In this document: positions 1 through 5,254 of the stretch, in pieces
Numbering within the stretch: the stretch's first letter is position 1
Layout: every line of letters starts with the position of its first letter
NCBI GenBank assembly: GCA_024404125.1
Contig: JAKSQL010000040.1
Coordinates: forward strand, 1-8,134
Direction of reading: 5' to 3'
Origin: Clostridia bacterium
Lineage (GTDB): Bacteria; Bacillota; Clostridia; Oscillospirales; Acutalibacteraceae
Length of the DNA stretch: 8,134 nt
Program-made: the position numbers and the translations under genes
Notes under the pieces: generated by a model
Seen by the model: only the letters and a program-made list of their open reading frames with translations
What the model was told of the DNA's origin: nothing
Database searches by the model: none

Positions 1-13
1 AGGGCGCTCGATT

Positions 14-42
14 ATAATACCACATTAAACCTATAAAGTCAA
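14..42 (-). promoter_or_regulatory. Sigma-A-type promoter firing leftward out of the window
   Basis: On the minus strand the -35 box is TTGACT (37-42), followed by exactly 17 bp and the -10 box TATTAT (14-19), which overlaps a TATAAT. Transcription would start near position 7 and run out of the window. Runs of six A (minus strand) at 46-51 and 58-63 fall where UP-element subsites sit, about -39 to -44 and -51 to -56, so the promoter may be strong. The served gene is not visible. It lies beyond the terminator of the glycosyltransferase block, so it should be a separate transcription unit. Confidence 0.65.
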
Positions 43-89
43 CACTTTTTTGAACAATTTTTTATAATTTTTTATATCGACTTTTTTCG

Positions 90-103
90 CACAATATATT
101 GTG
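90..103. promoter_or_regulatory. Perfect 14-bp palindrome, NrdR-box-like operator candidate
   Basis: CACAATATATTGTG equals its own reverse complement. It matches all 14 inner positions of the published NrdR-box consensus (acaCwAtATaTwGtgt); only the two outermost bases differ. NrdR is the ATP/dATP-sensing repressor of ribonucleotide reductase genes. The palindrome lies about 83 to 96 bp upstream of the predicted leftward start site. NrdR boxes normally come in pairs about 31 bp apart, and I find no convincing second copy here. The assignment is therefore tentative, and another dimeric regulator could use the site. Confidence 0.35.
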
Positions 104-144
104 GTATACATATTTTGTATGCCCAATTTTAGCCAAAATTATAC

Positions 145-182
145 GAAAAAATTAAGAGGGCATAAATAAAAAATGCCCTCTT
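145..182 (-). terminator. Rho-independent terminator after the glycosyltransferase gene
   Basis: The arms 154-163 and 173-182 (AAGAGGGCAT / ATGCCCTCTT) are perfectly complementary over 10 bp around a 9-nt loop. Read on the minus strand the hairpin is followed by AA and then a run of six T (145-150). It lies 25 bp past the stop codon of the glycosyltransferase and closes the spoIIA-sigF-glycosyltransferase unit. On the plus strand the T-run is only three bases, so minus-strand use is favoured. Confidence 0.85.
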
Positions 183-207
183 TATACATATATAATATAT
201 TATATCG

Positions 208-1158
208 CTAATCGTTTGTCTTTTTTTCTATTATATATTTAGGTCTATGCTTGGTTTCAAGATAGATTTTACCCACATATTCACCTATAATTCCGATGCT
301 TAAAAGTTGTATTCCGCCCAAAAAGCAGACAATACTTACTGTCGATGCCCAACCCGATACCGAATTGCCCATAAGGGCAATTACAACCGACCATACTATT
401 CCTATAAGACTTATAAAGGCAACTAAAAGCCCGAAATTGGTGATAAGGCGTATCGGTTTTACGGAAAAACTCGTGATACCGTCAAGCGCCAAAGAAATCA
501 TCTTTTTAAGCGGATACTTACTTTCCCCCGCAATACGCTCATTTCTTTCGTAATAGACGCAGGTTGACTTAAATCCCACAAGAGTTACCAAACCTCTTAA
601 ATACAAATTAACTTCTTCAAATTTGGCGAGTTCACTTAGTACGCTTGATGACATAAGGCGGTAATCGGCATGGTTATAAACCGTTTCAACTCCCATAAAC
701 TTAAGGAACTTATAAAAGCCCTGAGCGGTGGTACGTTTAAAGAAAGTATCGCTCTTTCTTGAAGAACGAACACCGTAAACTATATCGCAACCGTTAAGAT
801 ATTCTTCTACCATTTTATCCACGGCATTTATATCGTCCTGCCCGTCACAGTCAAGCGATACGGTGATATCACATTTATCCTTTGCCTCCATAAGTCCCGC
901 CAAAAGCGCGTTCTGGTGACCTCGGTTACGGCTTAAAGATATTCCGCAATAGGTTTTATCCGATGCGGACAACTGCTCTATTATCTGCCAGGTTGAGTCC
1001 TTACTGCCGTCATTTACAAAAAGCACCTTGCTTTTTGCGCTTATCTTCTTTTGCTTTACAAGTAACTTTACCTTATCAAGAAACATCGGCGCGGTAAGAT
1101 TTAAAACGTTCTCCTCGTTATAGCAAGGAATTACCAAATACAGTATGGGTGATTTCAA
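208..1158 (-). CDS. Family 2 membrane glycosyltransferase (GtrB/CsbB/DPM1-like)
   Basis: Predicted polyprenyl-phosphate glycosyltransferase: it would move a sugar from a nucleotide sugar onto undecaprenyl phosphate at the inner face of the membrane. The 316 residues show a GT-A domain with PCYNEE (11-16), VNDGSKD (48-54), SRNRGHQNA (76-84) and the metal-binding-type DCDGQD (103-108). Two membrane helices follow at about 237-262 and 270-294, then a short basic tail. This is the layout of GtrB, CsbB and ArnC relatives. The start is TTG at 1158, chosen because AAAGGGAG (1167-1174) sits at good spacing and the protein begins directly at the first strand of the fold. The gene lies 39 bp after sigF on the same strand with no hairpin between, so it is probably on the spoIIA transcript. 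Sugar and final acceptor cannot be told from sequence. Family assignment is firm; a sporulation role is inference. Confidence 0.88.
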   Translation of the reverse strand: MKSPILYLVIPCYNEENVLNLTAPMFLDKVKLLVKQKKISAKSKVLFVNDGSKDSTWQIIEQLSASDKTYCGISLSRNRGHQNALLAGLMEAKDKCDITVSLDCDGQDDINAVDKMVEEYLNGCDIVYGVRSSRKSDTFFKRTTAQGFYKFLKFMGVETVYNHADYRLMSSSVLSELAKFEEVNLYLRGLVTLVGFKSTCVYYERNERIAGESKYPLKKMISLALDGITSFSVKPIRLITNFGLLVAFISLIGIVWSVVIALMGNSVSGWASTVSIVCFLGGIQLLSIGIIGEYVGKIYLETKHRPKYIIEKKTND

Positions 1159-1166
1159 ATTATCAA

Positions 1167-1174
1167 CTCCCTTT
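1167..1174 (-). promoter_or_regulatory. Ribosome binding site deciding a TTG start
   Basis: AAAGGGAG on the minus strand ends 8 nt before the TTG at 1156-1158. It supports that unusual start for the glycosyltransferase, since no ATG lies nearby in frame. Confidence 0.7.
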
Positions 1175-1197
1175 ACTGTATTCTACCACATATTTCT

Positions 1198-1872
1198 TCA
1201 AGATACAAGATTTCTTAATTTGAGAAGTATTTTCTTCTCTTGCCTTGATACCTGAACCTGCGACATTGAAAGACGTTTTGCGGTTTCGCTTTGGGTAAGA
1301 CCGTTAAAGTAGCGGAATTTGATAATATTTTTTTCCTGTTCGTCAAGATTATCAAGCGCCATATCAAGCATTATTCTGTCGTTTAAAGTATCTTCGCTTT
1401 GATTGTCAGATAACTCAAGCTGTTTTTCGCCGTCCGAATCATCGGATACTGTAAGCGACAGTGTTTGCTGAGTAGCACACATGGCTTCGGTTATTTGCTC
1501 TGGAGTTACAAAAAGCGCATTTGCTATTTCCGATACTGACGGCTCGTTACCGTTTTTCTTTGCAAGATGTTCTTTTACCCTTATAATTTTTAAGGAAAGT
1601 TCTTTTAAAGAACGGGAGACCTTTACAGTGCCGCCGTCACGAAAAAGGCGGCGTATTTCTCCCATAATTACGGGAACGGCATAGGTAGAAAAGGAATAAC
1701 CGAGCGAACTGTCAAAAGCATCCGCCGCTTTTACAAGACCTATACAACCTGCGCCGAAAAGGTCATCGTACTCTATACCTCTGCCCGTAAACCTATGGCA
1801 AAGCGAATGAACAAGCGGTATGTTCTGCTCGATAAACTCGTCTCGTGTTATATCATTTTTGAGCATTTGCAC
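1198..1872 (-). CDS. sigF: RNA polymerase sporulation sigma factor SigF
   Basis: Sigma-F directs RNA polymerase to the first forespore-specific genes and is held inactive by SpoIIAB until SpoIIAA releases it. Region 2 is clear: DDLFGAGCIGLVKAADAFD (36-54) and FSTYAVPVIMGEIRR (61-75), followed by GTVKVSRSLKEL (81-92) leading into region 3. Region 4 spans about 170-222, with a helix-turn-helix at 191-216. Position directly after spoIIAB separates it from its close relative sigma-G. The start is either GTG at 1872 or ATG at 1866; a TAA lies in frame three codons before the GTG, so nothing longer is possible. At 224 residues it lacks roughly 20 N-terminal residues seen in the 255-residue Bacillus subtilis protein. 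It overlaps spoIIAB by 20 bp (14 bp from the ATG) and has no good Shine-Dalgarno site, which suggests translational coupling. Residue 211 is Gln where a Leu is usual. Confidence 0.93.
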   Translation of the reverse strand: MQMLKNDITRDEFIEQNIPLVHSLCHRFTGRGIEYDDLFGAGCIGLVKAADAFDSSLGYSFSTYAVPVIMGEIRRLFRDGGTVKVSRSLKELSLKIIRVKEHLAKKNGNEPSVSEIANALFVTPEQITEAMCATQQTLSLTVSDDSDGEKQLELSDNQSEDTLNDRIMLDMALDNLDEQEKNIIKFRYFNGLTQSETAKRLSMSQVQVSRQEKKILLKLRNLVS

Positions 1873-2302
1873 TGTATCTTAAACTTATGCGCTTTTCCAT
1901 AACAACTGTGGTGCCTTTACCTATTTTTGAGCGCACCTTTACGTTATCCATAAAACTTTGCATAACCGCAAAGCCGAGTCCTGCCCGTTCGCCGCCTACG
2001 GTGGTAAAGAGCGGCTCCATTGCCTTATTTACGTTTTCAATTCCGCAACCTTTATCTCTTACGGTTATCTTGACACTTTTGTTATCAAAAATTTCCGCCG
2101 ATATGTATATTTTACCGTATCCCTCTTTATAAGCGTGCACTATACAGTTTGTAACCGCCTCGCTTACCGCGGTTTTAATATCGTTTATTTCTTCAAGTGT
2201 TGGGTCAAGTTGCGAAACAAACGCCGATACCGCCGCCCTTGCAAATCCCTCGTTTGCAGATTTTGACATCATATTCATACTGAATTTGTTTACAGCCGTC
2301 AT
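1853..2302 (-). CDS. spoIIAB: Anti-sigma-F factor and serine kinase SpoIIAB
   Basis: SpoIIAB binds and blocks sigma-F and, using ATP, phosphorylates SpoIIAA on serine; unphosphorylated SpoIIAA breaks the sigma-F complex. The 149 residues (family about 146) form a GHKL/HATPase fold. The N box is SEAVTNCIVHAY (47-58) with Glu48 and Asn52, the G1 box is RDKGCGI (82-88) with Asp83, and the G2/lid region is ERAGLGF (105-111). Arg22 in GFARAAV matches the arginine of the B. subtilis protein (Arg20) used to contact both partners. The ATG at 2302 is preceded by GGAGG at 2311-2315, just past the spoIIAA stop, leaving a 14-bp gap between the genes. All expected catalytic residues are present, so the kinase should be active. 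Identification rests on close motif agreement plus operon position. Confidence 0.95.
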   Translation of the reverse strand: MTAVNKFSMNMMSKSANEGFARAAVSAFVSQLDPTLEEINDIKTAVSEAVTNCIVHAYKEGYGKIYISAEIFDNKSVKITVRDKGCGIENVNKAMEPLFTTVGGERAGLGFAVMQSFMDNVKVRSKIGKGTTVVMEKRISLRYSANAQK

Positions 2303-2316
2303 TTTTTATTCCTCCG

Positions 2317-2625
2317 TTATTTTTCAAGTATCGCAAGTTTTTCAAGACCTGCGAGTTTCATCACTTTATATATTTGCTCTCCCGCACCCGTAATGCGCAA
2401 ACTTCCGCCGTATTTTGAAAGATTTCTGTATCTGCCCATTACAAGACCTATTCCCGAACTGTCCATAAAACTTACTCCCGAAAAATCAAGAGAAAGCAAA
2501 CTCGGCGTATTAAGGTCTATTGAATTATCAATAAGCCGCCGCATTTCGCCCGCGGTATGATGGTCAATATCTCCTTTTATAAAAGCCGTTACGGTTTGTC
2601 CGGATACTTTAATTTCAACTGACAT
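2317..2625 (-). CDS. spoIIAA: Anti-sigma-F factor antagonist SpoIIAA
   Basis: STAS-domain anti-anti-sigma factor. Its unphosphorylated form binds SpoIIAB and frees sigma-F; SpoIIAB inactivates it by phosphorylation and the phosphatase SpoIIE (not in this window) reactivates it. The 102 residues show GDIDHHTA (18-25), matching GELDHHTA of B. subtilis, and FMDSSGIG (53-60). By alignment Ser56 corresponds to phosphorylated Ser58 of B. subtilis. LDFSGVSF before the site and GRYRNLSKYGG after it also fit the family. The protein ends about 15 residues earlier than the B. subtilis one, right after the last helix. The ATG at 2625 has a strong GGAGGTG site (2636-2642). It is the first gene of the operon. 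Confidence 0.95.
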   Translation of the reverse strand: MSVEIKVSGQTVTAFIKGDIDHHTAGEMRRLIDNSIDLNTPSLLSLDFSGVSFMDSSGIGLVMGRYRNLSKYGGSLRITGAGEQIYKVMKLAGLEKLAILEK

Positions 2626-2635
2626 TTTTGATTTA

Positions 2636-2642
2636 CACCTCC
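2636..2642 (-). promoter_or_regulatory. Strong ribosome binding site of spoIIAA
   Basis: GGAGGTG on the minus strand ends 10 nt before the ATG of spoIIAA. It is the strongest Shine-Dalgarno site of the sporulation block and fixes the first start of the operon. Confidence 0.75.
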
Positions 2643-2663
2643 GAAATTTTAAACCCGTAATAT

Positions 2664-2710
2664 ATTATAAATACTGTACCGTGAAAAATTTGTCGTTATT
2701 TATACCGACA
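2664..2710 (-). promoter_or_regulatory. Possible spoIIA promoter with Spo0A-like half-sites
   Basis: A perfect TATAAT lies on the minus strand at 2664-2669, which would give a leader of about 31 nt before spoIIAA. No good TTGACA sits at 17 bp. Instead an inverted repeat, TGTCG and CGACA separated by 10 bp, occupies 2691-2710, around -34 to -53. Each half resembles the Spo0A box TGTCGAA at five of seven positions (TGTCGTT and TGTCGGT). A -10 box with a poor -35 next to 0A boxes is how Spo0A-activated sigma-A promoters such as spoIIG look in Bacillus. No GAAT, the core of a sigma-H -10 box, exists on this strand between 2626 and 2875. This is a weak prediction from short motifs in AT-rich DNA. 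Confidence 0.3.
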
Positions 2711-2770
2711 TTATTTTTTTGTAAAATTTTTACTTGTATTTAATTTAAAATAAAGCACAATATAATTTTG

Positions 2771-2786
2771 CGGCAAGTAAATGCCG
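2771..2786. repeat. Small inverted repeat
   Basis: CGGCA and TGCCG flank a 6-nt spacer, forming a 5-bp stem. It has no long T-run on either side, so it is unlikely to terminate alone. It is the third of a series of hairpins between ung and spoIIAA. Confidence 0.35.
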
Positions 2787-2791
2787 TTTGT

Positions 2792-2832
2792 GAGTATTAA
2801 ACCGCTATATGTTTAAGGTTGCGGAAATACTC
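2792..2832. repeat. Imperfect inverted repeat between ung and spoIIAA
   Basis: The arms GAGTATT-AAA-CCGC (2792-2805) and GCGG-A-AATACTC (2821-2832) pair through two helices of 4 and 7 bp separated by an asymmetric internal loop, around a 15-nt apical loop. It abuts the T-run of the ung terminator, so in a read-through transcript it would fold next. It may act as a back-up terminator, an RNA end stabiliser or a protein site; the sequence does not decide. Confidence 0.5.
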
Positions 2833-2875
2833 AAAAAAATACCGGCGGTACTTTAAATCTTGTACCGTCGGTATT
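2833..2875 (-). terminator. Rho-independent terminator after ung
   Basis: Arms of 14 nt (2862-2875 and 2838-2851) form a stem around a 10-nt loop. On the minus strand the only flaw is one A-C mismatch (2868 against 2845), and the stem runs into seven T (2833-2839). It begins directly after the ung stop codon and ends the long glyS-to-ung block. On the plus strand the same pair becomes a G-U wobble but the T-run is only four bases; no plus-strand gene needs it. Confidence 0.85.
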
Positions 2876-3553
2876 TTAATCTATTTTCCAATCTATTTCT
2901 TTAAGCCCTGCGCTTTTAAGTATCTCATTTGTTTTTGAAAAATGCTTACATCCGAAAAAACCTCCGTAAGCCGAAAGCGGACTCGGATGTACTGTTATAA
3001 GTTTTTTATGTATCGGGTTTTCAATAATTTCCGCTTTTTTACGGGCATTTGCGCCCCAAAGCAGAAATACTACCGGTGTGGTTTTTTTATCAAGTTCGCT
3101 TATTATTCTATCGGTAAAAATTTCCCAACCGATAGTTTTATGACTGTTTGCCTGACCTGCTCTTACGGTTAAAACGTTGTTGAGCATAAGCACACCCTGT
3201 TTTGCCCACTTGGTAAGTTCGCCGTGACTTGCAGGCGGTATACCCAAATCGGAATAAATCTCTGCGTATATGTTTTTAAGTGACGGCGGTATTTCTACAC
3301 CGCGCTTTACCGAAAAGCAAAGTCCGTGTGCCTGATTTTCGCCGTGATAAGGATCCTGACCTATTATTACAACCTTTGTATCTTCAAATGAGGTGTATTT
3401 AAGCGCATTGAATATATCGTACATATCAGGATATACGGTATGATTTTTATATTCGTTCTTAAGCGCCGCGCGCAATTTTATATAGTAGGGCTTTAAAAAT
3501 TCGTCTTTAAGAATATTATCCCAATCGTTACCTATGCTTACCGTTTTAATCAC
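2876..3553 (-). CDS. ung: Uracil-DNA glycosylase (family 1)
   Basis: Removes uracil from DNA by cutting the N-glycosidic bond, the first step of base-excision repair after cytosine deamination or dUTP incorporation. At 225 residues it has the usual length. GQDPYHG (65-71) carries the water-activating Asp67, Phe80 would stack on uracil, LMLNNVLTV (122-130) carries the uracil-reading Asn125, and HPSPLSAYGGFFG (189-201) holds catalytic His189 and the minor-groove loop. All key residues are present. The start is GTG at 3553; no ATG or TTG follows in frame near the N terminus, and the alignment begins here. AAGG lies only 1 nt before it. The preceding gene ends with tandem TAA TAA two bases before the GTG, so translation probably depends on coupling. 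It is the last gene before the terminator. Confidence 0.97.
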   Translation of the reverse strand: MIKTVSIGNDWDNILKDEFLKPYYIKLRAALKNEYKNHTVYPDMYDIFNALKYTSFEDTKVVIIGQDPYHGENQAHGLCFSVKRGVEIPPSLKNIYAEIYSDLGIPPASHGELTKWAKQGVLMLNNVLTVRAGQANSHKTIGWEIFTDRIISELDKKTTPVVFLLWGANARKKAEIIENPIHKKLITVHPSPLSAYGGFFGCKHFSKTNEILKSAGLKEIDWKID

Positions 3554-3558
3554 CCTTA

Positions 3559-4164
3559 TTAAATGTAATCGTAGACCTCTATTATTCCTCTGCTGTGATA
3601 AAGGGACGGAGTAATCATAACAGAATATCCCCTACCGTTATCTCTTGTCCACTCTGCAGAATGCTTTCTCGGTACCGCGCAGGACGAAAGAAGCATCATT
3701 ATCGCGCCGCCGTGCATAATTACTGCACTGCTGTTTATTTCTTTATCCATCATATCGCGGACTATCTTATTAAGGCCTAATGCTATTCGCTTTACAAAGT
3801 CGGTACTGTCCTCGCCACCTGGAGGGCAGGAAATTTTGCCGGAAGTCCATTCTGTATATGCAGGATTGATTTCAAGTTCCGTTGCGGTTTTGCCTTCAAA
3901 GTCACCGAAATCGTATTCCGCCATATCATCAATTACTATCGGCTGGAAACCTTCGTACAGTATATTTGCGGTCTGCTTACAACGAAGAAGCGGACTTGTA
4001 TAAACCGCTTGGACCTCGGGATAATCAATATCGTTTCTTAAATCTCTCAGTTCCCGTACACCCTCAGGGCAAAGCGGTATATCGGTCTTTTTGCCTACAT
4101 ATACACCGTTGATATTAGCATCGGTCATACCGTGCCTTATTAAATGAATTTTATAAGTCTTCAT
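3559..4164 (-). CDS. Histidine phosphatase family protein (phosphoglycerate mutase-like)
   Basis: Cytoplasmic branch-1 histidine phosphatase, working through a phosphohistidine. The 201 residues show LIRHGMT (8-14) with His11 as nucleophile, the second phosphate-binding arginine at 61 (SPLLRCKQT), acid/base Glu83 in EYDFGDFEG, and MHGG (150-153) with His151. The catalytic set is complete. The length and the YDFGDFEG segment recall CobC/GpmB-like phosphatases, but the substrate cannot be read from sequence and no cobalamin gene is nearby. The ATG at 4164 is preceded by GGAG (4172-4175) at 7 nt. It overlaps the end of hemW by 14 bp and ends in tandem stops (TAA TAA) just before ung. Family certain; function unassigned. 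Confidence 0.9.
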   Translation of the reverse strand: MKTYKIHLIRHGMTDANINGVYVGKKTDIPLCPEGVRELRDLRNDIDYPEVQAVYTSPLLRCKQTANILYEGFQPIVIDDMAEYDFGDFEGKTATELEINPAYTEWTSGKISCPPGGEDSTDFVKRIALGLNKIVRDMMDKEINSSAVIMHGGAIMMLLSSCAVPRKHSAEWTRDNGRGYSVMITPSLYHSRGIIEVYDYI

Positions 4165-5254
4165 AAATAATCTCCGTAATTATACTGTTTGATAAAAGCA
4201 TACCTTTATCGGTAAGTTTAACCGTATCGCCGTTTATTTCAAGATAACCCGCGTTTTCATATTTTTTTAGTTTTTCATAAATCGGCAGTGCTTTGCTGCC
4301 GTATGTGTTTTTTAAATTAACACCCTCGCTTAAACGAAGTCCTAACATAACGCTCTCAGTTGCGGCATCAACATCACTTTCGAACACCGTATCGCAACCT
4401 CTTATGAATTTTTTTAAATCTCTCTCGTAATAAAAGCGTTTTAAATCCATCATTGAATGAGCGGACGGGCCTATACCGAGATAATCTTCAAGTTTCCAAT
4501 ATTTAAGGTTGTGACGGCTGCTTTTCCCTTCTTTTGCAAAGTTTGAAATTTCGTAATGCGAGTACCCCGCGTATTTTAATGCGTCACACATATATAAATA
4601 CTGCCCTGCCGCACTGTCATCGTCAGGCAAATCAAGGTCTGACCTAAAAGAAAACGCGGTACTGCTCTCAATTTTAAGCATATAAGAAGAAATATGTTCC
4701 GTATTAAGAGAAAGAATAAAGTCTATATCCTTTTTTAAAGTATCCAAGTTGCTTGAGGGCAATGCTATCATAAGATCGGCGGAAATATTATCAAAGCCGA
4801 AATCCCTCGCCGATTTTATATAGTTTACGGTATCGCTTGCGGTATGAGTTCTGCCTAAAAGTTTAAGCATACTGTTTTCTCCCGACTGCGCACCTATTGA
4901 TAAGCGGTTAACTCCCGCTTTCTTTGCAAACTTTAAAAAGGTTGTATCTGAGGACGGGTTACACTCAGCGGTAATCTCCGCATCTTCGGTAAGTTCAAAG
5001 TTTTGCCTTACCGTATCCAAAAGAAAAATTATCTTTTCTCCTAAAAGTGAGGGGGTTCCTCCGCCTATATAAACAGTATCAATGGGGCGGTTTGTTTTGC
5101 CGCCCCATTTTTCAATTTCCCGTTTTGCAGCATGCAGATAATCCTGCCCTAAATCAAAGGATGAAAAGGTTGAATAAAAATCACAGTATCCGCATTTTTT
5201 CGCGCAAAAAGGTATATGAACGTAAAGTCCTAACGGCTTACGCAAGAATTTCAC
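4151..5254 (-). CDS. hemW: Radical SAM heme chaperone HemW
   Basis: HemW binds heme and a 4Fe-4S cluster and is thought to insert heme into respiratory enzymes. It was long annotated as oxygen-independent coproporphyrinogen oxidase. The 367 residues have the radical SAM motif CAKKCGYC (Cys17, Cys21, Cys24) followed by Asp-Phe. True HemN has a fourth cysteine at that place, so this is HemW. GGGTPS (64-69), AECNP (96-100), IGAQS (120-124), YEISNFA (234-240) and the HN-YW segment with YLGIGPSAHS (258-267) are all family marks; a HemN C-terminal domain follows to the end. The first start is GTG at 5254, overlapping pduL by 17 bp. A TTG at 5245 preceded by GGGTGA gives better spacing and a typical N terminus, so the true start may be nine bases later. 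I see no heme gene nearby. Confidence 0.92.
   Translation of the reverse strand: MKFLRKPLGLYVHIPFCAKKCGYCDFYSTFSSFDLGQDYLHAAKREIEKWGGKTNRPIDTVYIGGGTPSLLGEKIIFLLDTVRQNFELTEDAEITAECNPSSDTTFLKFAKKAGVNRLSIGAQSGENSMLKLLGRTHTASDTVNYIKSARDFGFDNISADLMIALPSSNLDTLKKDIDFILSLNTEHISSYMLKIESSTAFSFRSDLDLPDDDSAAGQYLYMCDALKYAGYSHYEISNFAKEGKSSRHNLKYWKLEDYLGIGPSAHSMMDLKRFYYERDLKKFIRGCDTVFESDVDAATESVMLGLRLSEGVNLKNTYGSKALPIYEKLKKYENAGYLEINGDTVKLTDKGMLLSNSIITEIIYEDL

Noticed and set aside
1179..1206. Possible forespore (sigma-F/G) promoter before the glycosyltransferase: GTATC at 1202-1206 and GGTAGAATA at 1179-1187 on the minus strand
   Set aside because: The -10 motif is one base short of GGnnAnAnTA and the spacer is only 14 bp, so the match is too poor to call.
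1198..1872. Sigma-G as an alternative identity for the sigma factor
   Set aside because: The gene sits directly behind spoIIAA and spoIIAB and overlaps the latter, which is the sigF position; sigG normally follows the sigE/spoIIGA region.
1958..2266. Open frame of 102 codons on the plus strand opposite spoIIAB
   Set aside because: It lies wholly inside the well-conserved spoIIAB gene, its protein has no recognisable motif, and it is rich in odd residues such as Tyr, Phe and Cys. It is a shadow frame.
2781..2816. Eleven-codon plus-strand frame (ATG to TAA) in the ung-spoIIAA gap
   Set aside because: No Shine-Dalgarno site or promoter, it crosses the inverted repeats, and its length is what chance gives.
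4151..5254. Oxygen-independent coproporphyrinogen III oxidase (HemN)
   Set aside because: The fourth cysteine of the HemN motif CxxxCxxCxC is replaced by Phe (CDF), the mark of HemW.
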